Source: Protopterus annectens (lineage: Eukaryota; Chordata; Ceratodontiformes; Protopteridae). From it: 64,000 nucleotides of DNA. Within the stretch, counting starts at the first letter, position 1. Each line of letters starts with the position of its first letter. The position numbers and the translations under genes were made by a program. The notes under the pieces are model-generated. The model was given only the letters and a program-made list of their open reading frames with translations, was not told the DNA's origin and ran no database searches. The DNA lies in the NCBI RefSeq assembly GCF_019279795.1, contig NC_056745.1, forward strand, positions 1,492,340,179-1,492,404,178, in the 5' to 3' direction. This document shows, one piece after another, positions 22,801 through 31,774 of this stretch.

Positions 22801-24960
22801 AGAGGAGAAAGCTATTACATGATAGAACAAAATCCATAAAAGGGAAGTCACCCTGATCATTATTAGTAAAAAAATACGAGCACTCATAAAATCAACTAAG
22901 GCCAATTTTGAGAGAAAAATTGCCATGGATTCAAAGGACAATCATAAGGCCTTTTTCAGCTATGTTAGGAACCTGGGTGGAAACTCCCAGATATGCTCAG
23001 AATTAGTCCAAAATGATACAAAAATCACTGAACCCACAGACATTGTCAACATACTGGCAGACAGGTTCAGTGCAAACTTCACCCCCCTCTCCCCCCCCTA
23101 AAGGAGAGATAACTATCCCAGCGGAGTGTAGCCTCCCAGACATCTCAAATCCGCAGGTGAAAGCTGCTCTCTCTAAAGCTAAAAACACAGCATCAATGGG
23201 ACTGGATGGTGTCCCCGGCTGTGTGCTACACGAGCTAAATGAGGAATTAAACTCACACATAAGGCAGCTGTTTAATCTCAGCCTTACCACAGGATACGTG
23301 CCCAAGGAGTGGCGTACGGCAACTGTGGTCCCACTCCACAAAGGAGGTGCCTCTATGGACCCTGGTAATTACCGCCCCATAAGCTTAACAAGTCTAGTCT
23401 GCAAAGCTATGGAGAGGATCATAATGGAGCTCATAAACAAAGATATAGGGGACTTGCAGACATTGGACCCGACCCAGTTTGGCTTCAAGGGAAGATCATG
23501 CCTTTTGAACTTGGTCGACTTCTTCGAAACAGTCGCCAAGGCCATTGATGAGGGAAAGGCAGTCCATACAGCCTACCTTGACCTTGCAAAGGCTTTCGAC
23601 ACAATACCCCACTTGGGTATTGTAGAAAAACTTAGCAGCTTAAATGTAAACCCATATGTCACAAGATGGGTTGCAAACTGGCTTAAGGACAGAACCCACA
23701 GGGTTAGAGTTGCTGGCGCTATGTCAGACTCCAAGCCGGTCACAAGTGGTGTCCCACAGGGCTCGGTCCTTGACCCCCCCCATTGTTCGGCATCTACTTC
23801 TCAGAAGTACAGGCCAACATGGGAGGACTTTGGCTGACAAAGTTTGCAGACGACTGCAAACTGGGCGCCATAGTGGAAAGTGCATCGGACACGGATATCC
23901 TTCAGAAGGGACTCACGGAAACAGATAGCTGGTGCCAGAGCTATGGCCTGAAGTTAAACGCCAAAAAATGTATAGTCATACCCTTCGGGAAAAACAAGGT
24001 AACCCCAAGCTACCATATAGGTGGCAATCCACTAAGCACAGAAGAGGTTATCAGGGACCTGGGGACCCAGGTTGACAGTGGCCTTTCTTTTGACACTCAC
24101 GTTGCTAAAGTGGTTAGAAAGACCTTCTACATTGCCCACCTGATCATGAAGGGTTCACATCCAGATCTAGTGAGGTCATTGTTCCCCTGTACTCTTCACT
24201 TATCAGACCAATGAATCGAGTACAATGCCCCATTCGGGATGTATCTCACCTGATATCTGCAGCAATTGGAGAGACCACAAAAGTTCCTCACCAAAAGGAT
24301 AAAGGGACTCCAAAATCTGTCATATGCTGCCAGATTGAAGAAACTCCAGCTCTATTCAGTCGCATACCGTCTGCTCAGAGGTGACATGTGCCTGACATAC
24401 AAGGCCATGTCCAACCCGGAATTAATGGACATGCTCCACCTCAAAAAATCCAAATCCACCAAAACCACTAGAGCAAGTGACTTAAACCTTAGCACAGACA
24501 TAAATAGGACGTGCTGGAGGGATAGATTTATCGCTCAGAGACTCCCTATGCTGTGGAATAAAATCCCGGTCCATGTGAGGCAGAGCACCTTGCTGGCTGT
24601 GTTCAAGAGAAATCTTGACCTGTGGATGGGAGATCGTAGGTTTACCCCGGGAATCATCTCTGTGTCACTGCTGGACAGAGGCACAACAAACTAATGGGCA
24701 CATTATTTTTTCATATAAGGGGTGTCGTAAGCCACAAAAATTTGGGCTAGGCTTATAAATGCCTTAGGGCAGATAGCCTAGTATAAACCTATGAACCTGC
24801 CAGGTAAGAGGAAAAGAGGAAGGCCTAAGATAAGGTTTATGGACGTGGTGAGAGAGGACATGCAGGCGGTTGGTATGACAGAGCAAGATGCAGAGGACAA
24901 GAAGAAATGGAAAGAGATGATCCGCTGTGGCGACCCCTAACGGGAGCAACCGAAAGATGA
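19888..24960 (+). mobile_element. RTE-like LINE (family B), near full length, interrupted
   Basis: The 5' UTR (about 19,895-20,215) has GCCAGTCCCAAGCCCGGATA and GGCATCCGGCGTAAAAC, a leader I associate with fish RTE-like elements. The endonuclease follows from about 20,215 with GTLNVGSMTG, VVIGADFIGHVGEG and YKSGGRCTQLDYILCRR. The RT has KNKGDVKSHSKYRGI, VFVDLEKAYDRVP, GLHQGSALS and the catalytic FADD at 21,873-21,884. The C-terminus stops at 22,490 and resumes at 24,802 with RKRGRPKIRFMDVVREDM. The 3' end is GGCGACCCCTAACGGGAGCA followed by a (GAT)n/(GAAT)n end near 24,960. The split is a nested CR1-like insertion. Separate frames at 20,383-20,967, 21,011-21,373, 21,324-21,641 and 21,682-22,490 show a few shifts and stops, so this copy is not active. 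Confidence 0.9.
22491..24796 (+). mobile_element. CR1-like LINE (family A), nested in the RTE copy
   Basis: The insertion starts at the C-terminal endonuclease motif SDHKLISLEI and runs through the linker, RT and tail. RT blocks include WRTATVVPLHKGG, NYRPISLTSLVCKAME, TAYLDLAKAFDTIP, VTSGVPQGSVLDP and the catalytic FADD at 23,843-23,854. The C-terminal domain (24,266-24,694) has LERPQKFLTKRIKGLQ, TCWRDRFIAQRLPMLWNKI and FKRNLDLWMG, ending DRGTTN. The tail (GCTAGGCTTATAAATGCC, CCTAGTATAAACCTATG) ends at 24,796. CTGCC at 22,486-22,490 and 24,797-24,801 flanks it as a possible 5-bp target duplication. A frame change between 23,013-23,837 and 23,783-24,214 breaks the RT. It is the best preserved family A copy here and serves as the reference for the others. 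Confidence 0.92.
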
Positions 24961-24964
24961 TGAT

Positions 24965-26670
24965 GAATGAATGGTAAAGAAAATGATCATGCAGACAGGT
25001 TTGTAAAAGAACAGGCCTCTCTGAAATAAAGCTAGCAATGTGCCGAGCATGCCCATGAAAAGTCACTGTGGTTTAAAAGAAGCTGTTATCCATTTATGAG
25101 AGAGTTTTATCTGCCATGTGTAGGATTACCTGCTGTTTTGGAGACGTTATTTTGAAGATGTAAAGCGAAAGGAAACAGTTTTAAAAGAGGACGTTACAAA
25201 TTCCAGAGCTTAATGCAGAGATTCTTGAAGGAATGGAGACAGAGAGATGATGATAGGGGTTTTAAAATACTGTAGCAATAATTACTGTAATCATGTCAGG
25301 CTGCTATGTTACTATCTTTTAGAAGGGGAAAAGAGAACAGAGTAACCCTAGGAGCTATATTTTTTCACAGAAAGGGTGATGCTCAGTTGCATAAATCAAT
25401 CTGAAGAAACAGTATATGCAAAAGCAGTAACCAGCTTTAAAAAATGAGGGAAAATGAGGCATGATTTTGACTAGTGGGCTATTTACCAATTGGATAGGGA
25501 GGTGGATTCTGTTAGGCCAAGCCTTCCGTATCAGCTGTCTTGGTGCGCACATATATAAAGCTGTACACATTCCCCATGTTTCTTGAGTAAACAACACCAC
25601 TACTGAAAGGTTCCTGCCATGTCATGTGTTCTGCCACAGTTAGCAGCAAACTGAAAAACAGGACAAGTACATTTAATTTGCCCAGCTGTAATCACGAGTT
25701 ATTCTGCGACTGTGTGACGTATGTTACTTAAATTGCAGTAGGACAGTGTCATTTAATTAACTGAATGGGACCTCCTGTTGCTTGTAGTGAATTTGTCCAG
25801 CAACATTCCTTCCCCATCTTGTACCTATTTTGAACTGTGCTGTTCATGTTTTCTATCATTCTGTCAACTTGCTACCTTCATGACTAAGACAAATGTCTCC
25901 TGTCTGAATGCAGCTGGTTTCTAGAACTGATTTATATCCATTCTACCCATCTTCTTCTTTGCTGTTTGCATGCAGTGTAATTCAGAGGTTTACTTGACAG
26001 AAAGATCGTTTACCTACTGACTTGCATACTTTTCTATAGATCTCTGAAATACGGACTTTATAGTAAAGCGTATGTGACAACAGATACATAGCATTAGCAT
26101 CGTCCAACAAAACATATAGAAACTTACATTCTGTCTGATGATGTGCTAGGTGATCTTAAAGAAAGGTTATGCTGCTCTTCAGCTAAAACTTTCTAAGGTT
26201 TACATGCTGCCTTTTAAAATGATTGCTCTTTCTGAAGCTGTCATTTTTATTCAGAGGTGCCCACACACCAGCGCTGTGGATGGCTTGCAGCACTGACAGC
26301 TCTTGGTGAATATGAAATGCTGTCTTGGCACCTTAAATAACTACGGCTTGCTTTCCAGGACTTTTTTGCACAGCTGGTTTTCCTTATTCCCTTTTGAGTG
26401 TGAAATGCTATACCAAGCTGTTGCAGGGTTATGCTACAGAAAGGGAAGGATTGTGGAATGTTGTGAAGCCTTTGGGGACAGTACAGAACTGAAGACAACA
26501 CAGGCTCATAATGGAAAGAAAATGTCAAACAAGTCTATTAGGGTTTTTTGACTAAGTAAACCAGAGTACTGGATCAGGAAGATGTGAACCTAGCGCATTC
26601 AGTTTCAGTGAGGCATTTGACACTTTACACAGAGTTAGTGGACAATGGACATTGGGTCCTGGGCTGTTAG
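24965..26670. other. Unassigned sequence
   Basis: No gene, SINE or tandem repeat was recognised. Frames of 80-93 residues on the minus strand (25,355-25,600 and 26,247-26,528) have no known motif. Confidence 0.5.
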
Positions 26671-26673
26671 TGT

Positions 26674-26830
26674 AGGGGTTGGGAGGGTGGTCTAATGGTT
26701 AAGGTGTTTGCCTTACACACACAAGGTACAGAGTTTGAATCTCACAAGGGATAATTAGCTAGGCTTAAAATGACTTAAAAGGGCAGTTAGCTTAGTACTA
26801 ATCTATGAACCTATGAATCTATGAACCTAT
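26674..26830 (+). mobile_element. tRNA-derived SINE-A, copy 1
   Basis: The head carries a pol III A-box-like TGGTCTAATGGTTAAGG near 26,688 and a B-box-like GAGTTTGAATCTC near 26,732. The rest (TTAGCTAGGCTTAAAATG, GGGCAGTTAGCTTAGTACTA, CTATGAACCTATGAA) matches the 3' tail of the CR1-like LINE near 24,741-24,796, and the CTATGAA unit is repeated at the end. This is the clearest SINE-A copy in the window. Mobilisation by the CR1-like RT is inferred from the shared tail. Confidence 0.85.
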
Positions 26831-26834
26831 ACTA

Positions 26835-27640
26835 GATATGATAAATGAGGGACACACAACAAATTGGTACCAGTGAGGTGATCTCGGTACCATCTGCATT
26901 AATCTTTTTCAACTGTCTTTACAAGCAACATAGCAGGACTCTTGAAGTAACATTACTCATTTTTTTGCTGATAACCTAAAAGTATGCAGTAAGTTTAGTA
27001 CTTGAGAAAGGCTGTATATAAGTTAGAGGAGTGGACGGCCCAAAGATTCTCCTTGCACCTCAGTGACCCAAGTTTGATTAGAGACTCAGGTAGGTGGAGT
27101 AACTAAAATACAGTAGCCAAGGGACAGCTGTACTCTTGCAGGAGGGAGAGAGGTTTTCCTGCCACCAGAGCATTTCCTACAGGAGACGTATGAAGAGTCA
27201 TAGTAACCACTCGGAAAAATGGCATGACAGATAAGTGCAGGCAGTATGTGCAGAAGTATTGTGCTTTCATACTTTGTAGCCCTACTGTGTCCACATTTCA
27301 GAAAAAATACCCTCATCATACCCATCTAATGACCAAATAGTTTATTTTGTTTGTTTTACATTTACACTGGGATGGTCTCACTGGACACAGGTCCATTTTC
27401 AGCAGAGACCTGGGAGATAAGCTCCACTGTAAGTAAAATTTTACACACTATGTTAAAACTGAGTATACAGAGAATTTTCAAACAATATGCTAAAATACAG
27501 TATACAGCAAAAGACATAAGAACTTATATGTACAGGAAAAAATAGTTACACATGGTTAATAACAGAATAAGAATACAAATTCAATCAGCATTAGGAGAAG
27601 GCCTAAACTGTAATATATATAACAGTAGCTATATTAGGAA
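26835..27640. other. Unassigned sequence between SINE-A copies
   Basis: No recognised gene or element. Frames of 60-80 residues at 27,086-27,325 lack known motifs. Confidence 0.5.
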
Positions 27641-27778
27641 GTTGTGTGGGGTGGCCTTTTGTTTAAGGTGTTGCCTACACAAACACAAGATACAGGTTTG
27701 AATTCTCACATGGATACTGGGCTAGCTTAAAATGGCTTGCAAGAGCAGTTAGCCTAGTACTAACCTATGAACCTATAA
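27641..27778 (+). mobile_element. tRNA-derived SINE-A, copy 2
   Basis: The head has GGCCTTTTGTTTAAGGTG (A-box area) and GGTTTGAATTCTC (B-box area). The tail has GGGCTAGCTTAAAATGGC, AGTTAGCCTAGTACTAACC and TATGAACCTATAA. It is the same family and strand as copy 1, about 0.9 kb away and moderately diverged. Confidence 0.82.
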
Positions 27779-27872
27779 GTGAGGTATATAAGTGGAATAA
27801 TTTGAGGACTTGTATAATACATGTGCATCGCCACTTGTTCCTTAAGTGTGTTCTAAGTCAGGTTTTTAAAGT

Positions 27873-27990
27873 GAGAAGAGGTAGGGGCAGAAATCAGGGC
27901 AGGAAGGAGATTACAAGAGGTAGGGGCAGAAATCAGAGCAGGGGGGAGATTACAAGAGGTAGGGGCAGAAATCAGAGCAGGAGAGAGATT
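27873..27990 (+). repeat. 39-bp tandem repeat, three units
   Basis: Units contain AGGTAGGGGCAGAAATCAG and GGAGATTACAAG. Starts of GTAGGGGCAG at 27,881, 27,920 and 27,959 are exactly 39 bp apart. The unit length is a multiple of three and gives a short Arg/Gly-rich frame, probably without function. Confidence 0.9.
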
Positions 27991-28099
27991 ATTCCAGGTT
28001 CTAGCTAAGGAGTGGGAGAACAGTGCTTTTCCTGCAGTATTGTTAGCCGTAGAGATGCAGAGGAGGGGTTTGTATGAAGATTGGAGAGGACAATTTGTA

Positions 28100-29830
28100 T
28101 TCTAGTGGGTGAGAAGTTGGCCTAGTGCAGGAGTTTTTCTGGATGTGTTAGCACATTGTAGGCAATGACTAATCGGTGATAGGTTAGTAGCTGGGGAAGT
28201 TCCAGCCATTGCAGTTCCCTTAGAGCCTGGCAATGATGGGTTCTAAAGGTGGAGTTGTTTGCAAACTTGGCGATTTTGTTATAACATGATTTGAGTCTGG
28301 CAAGGTCAAGTTTTCTAAGCTGGGTAAGAATTGGAGCAGCATATATTAGGGTAGACAAGAGATGAGTTTGGGCTAGGGTAATCTGTGCTTGTTTCAAGAG
28401 GGATTTCCTGTGCCTATATAGTGTTCCCATTTTTTATGGACTTTTAGTTTGTGAAATGTGGACGTTGAAGTGTAGATTTTTATCAATTTCAACACCTAGG
28501 AGTTTGGTATGGTCAGAGGGAGATATAATAGTGCCATTTTTGGAGGATAGAGGGGTGGAAATGGTTTTGTTGGGGGTGAAAAGTAGTAATTTGGTTTTAT
28601 TAGGGTTTAGGATAAGTTGGATCTGAGTGGTCCAACATTCCACAGATAAAGGATTCCTGGGTGAGTTGTTGTAGGGTGGGAAGTGATGGAGCTGAACAGA
28701 TAAGAGTTGAATCATCAGCGTATTGTATAAGTGAAGCATGTTGTGTGGTGGTATGTAGATTACTGGTAAATATGGAGGAAAAGAAATGGGCCTAATATGG
28801 ACCCTTGTGGTGCACCTATGGTAGTTGGGAGTAAGGGGGATAGTACACTTTACCATTGGACAGATTGTTGTCTATTTGACAGGTAGCTTTTAAACCAGGC
28901 TATAGCGGAAGGGGCAAAGGATAGGGATGTCAGGGTGTCTAGTAGCAGGAATGTGAAACAATGTCAAATGCTTTGGAGAGGTCCAAAAATATTCCAAATA
29001 CAAACTTATTAATTCTATGTTGGTTGATCAGATTGGTGAAAGAGAGCAGAGCGGTGGTTGTGCTATGGTGGTGTTGAAAGCCATGCTGTGTGGGGAAGAG
29101 GAGATGGTGTGAGTTTAGGAATTGTTACCTAAGAATATATACATTTCTCTAGTGTTTTAGATAAGGGTGATAATTTGAGTATTTGTAAGAGTTTCCGCCT
29201 TTATGTAGTGGAATAATGTATGATACCTTAGCTGTGGGGCACTGCGGTGGTGGTGCTGCGGTAGCATTGTCACCTCATAGCAAGACGTTGTCCCGTTCGA
29301 TTCTCAGCTAGAGCATCTTCTGTGTGGAGGCATACGTGACTGGGGCGTGCCTTTGTTGAAGGTTGTGTGTCAGGGCTGGTAACCCGGTACGTAAAACTCC
29401 ACTACCAATCATTAGCGGACCGGCGACCCCTAACCGGGAAAAGCTGAAAGAGACAAACAAAAACCTTCCGTAGCTGTGGGACATATGCTTCTTGTATGGA
29501 GCGATTGATAAGAATAGAAATAGGGTAGGATAAGGATTCAGCAGCTAATTTTAGGAAGTTGGATGGTAGATTGTCAGCAGCAAGGGTGGTAGGTTTCAGT
29601 TTTAGGAGGTGTTTTTTAATTGTTGAGGTGGGAATGAGTGAGAGCATAAAGGATGGGATGTTGTCAGGGCAGTTATATGTAGGGCTGTTTTTGGTTAGTT
29701 GGGAGGGTAGTCTTAAGATGGATTCTGTGAAGTGGTGATTGAATTATGTCCTTGTTGTCATTCGTGGAGTTAGGAGTGGGAGTGGTAGTTTTGCCTGGTT
29801 TTAGGAGAGAATTGGGAGAGACTGTTCACT
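28100..29830 (-). mobile_element. Rex1/L2-like LINE (family C), RT part, interrupted by SINE-B
   Basis: Minus-strand frames read in order. 29,402-29,745 has LKLKPTTLAADNLPSNFLKL and ISILINRSIQEAYVPQL, the start of RT. Then comes the SINE-B insertion at 29,239-29,470. 28,434-28,856 has NPNKTKLLLFTPNKT and TKLLGVEIDKNLHFNVHIS, the region after the RT active site. 28,122-28,430 has LARLKSCYNKIAKF and LRELQWLELPQLL, the C-terminus. The residues between (a G-P-Q-G-S-like turn and an A-D-D-like site near 28,730-28,810) are split over frames. Endonuclease was not seen, so the copy is 5'-truncated. It shares its C-terminal blocks with the fragment at 4.03 kb. Confidence 0.82.
29239..29470 (+). mobile_element. 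tRNA-derived SINE-B, copy 1 (inside LINE family C)
   Basis: The head has TGGTGCTGCGGTAGCATTG (A box) and GTTCGATTCTC (B box). The body has TTGTTGAAGGTTGTG, ATTAGCGGACCGGCGACCCC and the end TAACCGGGAAAAGCTGAAAG. The end matches the RTE-like 3' terminus near 24,927-24,955 (GGCGACCCCTAACGGGAGCA). Target duplications TAGCTGTGGG lie at 29,229-29,238 and 29,471-29,480, which fixes the element ends. Confidence 0.9.
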
Positions 29831-29834
29831 TCCC

Positions 29835-30395
29835 TTCCACACTTCTGCCTAGAGACACCTTCCTCCTGCTGGGCAAGATGGCTGTGAAAATGGAACAATC
29901 TGGCCACAAGAGACTTGTGCCACTAGTATGGGTTCAGCCTACGGGGAGGACTGGGTCTTCACCAGAAGCCTTGTATCCTGAGATGTGTAGGCTTGACAAA
30001 AATGATGGAAGGGGTGGAATATAATCGAAACTTAAATACTTCATAAGACTTCCTAAACTCCCGGTGCGCACCATCTTTGCAAAAAGAGAAGGTGGAGACA
30101 AAGAATAGAGTGGTCATGACTGTTGAAGTTATCACAGTGAGGTAGTAGGGGGCAATACACTGAAGAAATTCATCAATGCAGTAGACCCATCTAAGGTATG
30201 AGGATAAATTGTGTGCATTTCCCTTCTCCAGTTTCAAAAGTGATAATGTTTGTTCACCCTTTACATCCTATGTGCAGTCACAACATTGAGTTAAAACATC
30301 ATCTCATCATAATCTTGTGGTGTTCTACTGAATAAAAAGAATGTTACATCTTACTGGACAAGCTGCAGATTTAGGAGAAGAGTTCCAAATTCTAA
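29835..30395. other. Unassigned sequence
   Basis: Frames at 29,746-30,024 (plus) and 29,959-30,237 (minus) show no domain. I see nothing else. Confidence 0.5.
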
Positions 30396-30399
30396 CATT

Positions 30400-30775
30400 C
30401 ACATCAGTGTCAGTGGTGCACAGTCACATGTGATGCAGAAGACTGTGGGTTCTATTCCCACACCAGGTAGATTGATTGCTGACACAATAATGCAGCATAA
30501 GAGGGGTGTTGCACTCCTGAGTGTGCTGTCCTTTGGATGAAACTTTAGACTGAGGCTACATGACCTCCATCTGCTTGAGTTGGTGGTAGCTCAGGTAAAT
30601 GTAAAAGACATTTGGCATCTATTGAAAAGAGTCTGGGAAGTCAAGTCCTGTTTAGTCAACTTCAGATTCCTCAGCTACTATAAATGTCATCTTGGGTCTC
30701 CCCTTAAAGGAGGCTACTAGCCTAAGTGGTCAGCATTGTGTAAATAAAATACTCATGTGCCACAATGTAACAGCC
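30400..30775 (+). mobile_element. SINE-like repeat (third SINE family)
   Basis: A tRNA-like head shows GTGGTGCACAGTCACATGTG and a B-box-like GGGTTCTATTCCCACACC. Downstream, GTGTGCTGTCCTTTGGATGA followed by AACTTTAGACTGAGGC resembles a conserved core I have met in fish and shark SINEs ('CTGTCCTTTGGGATGAGACGTTAAACCGAGG'-type). The 3' part contains CTTGGGTCTCCCCTTAAAGG. No target duplication was found and only one copy is present, so the ends are approximate. Confidence 0.55.
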
Positions 30776-30789
30776 ACTGTGTCTCGTCT

Positions 30790-31640
30790 TACTCTCCCGT
30801 ACAAAACCTGTAGCAGGACAAGTGAGCATTTCGAAGTGGGTTTCTGTTTTGTGCTCTAACACTGTTGATTGTTTTGCACTGTTTGTAGCCTGGTAATATG
30901 GGTCAGCTGTGACTAACTACATAGTTATGACTTGTGAAACAAGTACAATATTTAGGACAGACCATAGTGGTAACCAACTGGTGCAACACATTGGAGAGCC
31001 CATTGTTGGTAAAGTAACTCTGCAATCGAACATTCACACTAGAGTATTTCATTAAAAAAAAACACTGTCCTCAGGTTTCGCATGTATGAAAAATTGTACT
31101 ATGTTCTCAAACTCTAGTTTATAAATTCCCCCTTATTCTGCAACCAAGTATGTGCTGCAAAAGTTGCTCTTTGAGCTGAACAGCGAATGAGATTATGGCA
31201 TCTGCACATGTAATATTGCAGTGTCATTAAACATTTGAACTTATTTGTAAGGCATGTGTGACATGTATGATTGTTTCAGCAAGAAACTGAAATAAAAAAA
31301 GGTATTTTACCCATAATTTTGTATTACATTCTCATCAACTCCGTGCGTTTTAAAGTGGTATTATTTAACCTACTGTTTTGTACACCGTACTGAAATCACT
31401 GTTGTGCCAAGTCCAAAGCAGTTACACATGATTCTTAAACAGAATCTGCAGCTTGTTCATCAGATGGAGAAATAGACAGACTTGGTGTTAGTGTTATAAC
31501 TGTGTGCAGTTCTGAGAATCTGGTTTGTGTCTTTTGTACTCTTTCCCCAAGATATATTGATGCCCACTGCTGGTGTACATTAAGTTAGGGGCAAACAAGT
31601 GGTCCTTGACATAATTCCAAAGCAGAGAATTGTAACTGTC
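30790..31640. other. Unassigned sequence
   Basis: This is AT-rich without recognised genes or elements. A short A-run lies near 31,053. Confidence 0.5.
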
Positions 31641-31644
31641 TGCA

Positions 31645-31772
31645 GTTCATAGGTAGGTACCAGCCTTGTTGTTTTTGGACCATTTTAAGCCTAGACAATT
31701 TTCCTCAAACGTGAGAATCAAACCCTGCACCATGTGTCTGTGAGGTAAACGCACCTTAACCATCCCTAGATT
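31645..31772 (-). mobile_element. tRNA-derived SINE-A, copy 3
   Basis: This is a reverse-complement SINE-A. The tail end TTCATAGGTAGGTACCAG comes first, then TTTTAAGCCTAGACAA, then the complementary B box GAGAATCAAACCCTGCACC, then GGTAAACGCACCTTAACCAT (A-box side). It is more diverged than copies 1 and 2. Confidence 0.78.
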
Positions 31773-31774
31773 TG

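Noticed and set aside
26674-26760. Functional tRNA gene
   Set aside because: A- and B-box-like blocks are present, but the acceptor stem and cloverleaf do not close and a LINE tail follows. It is a SINE head.
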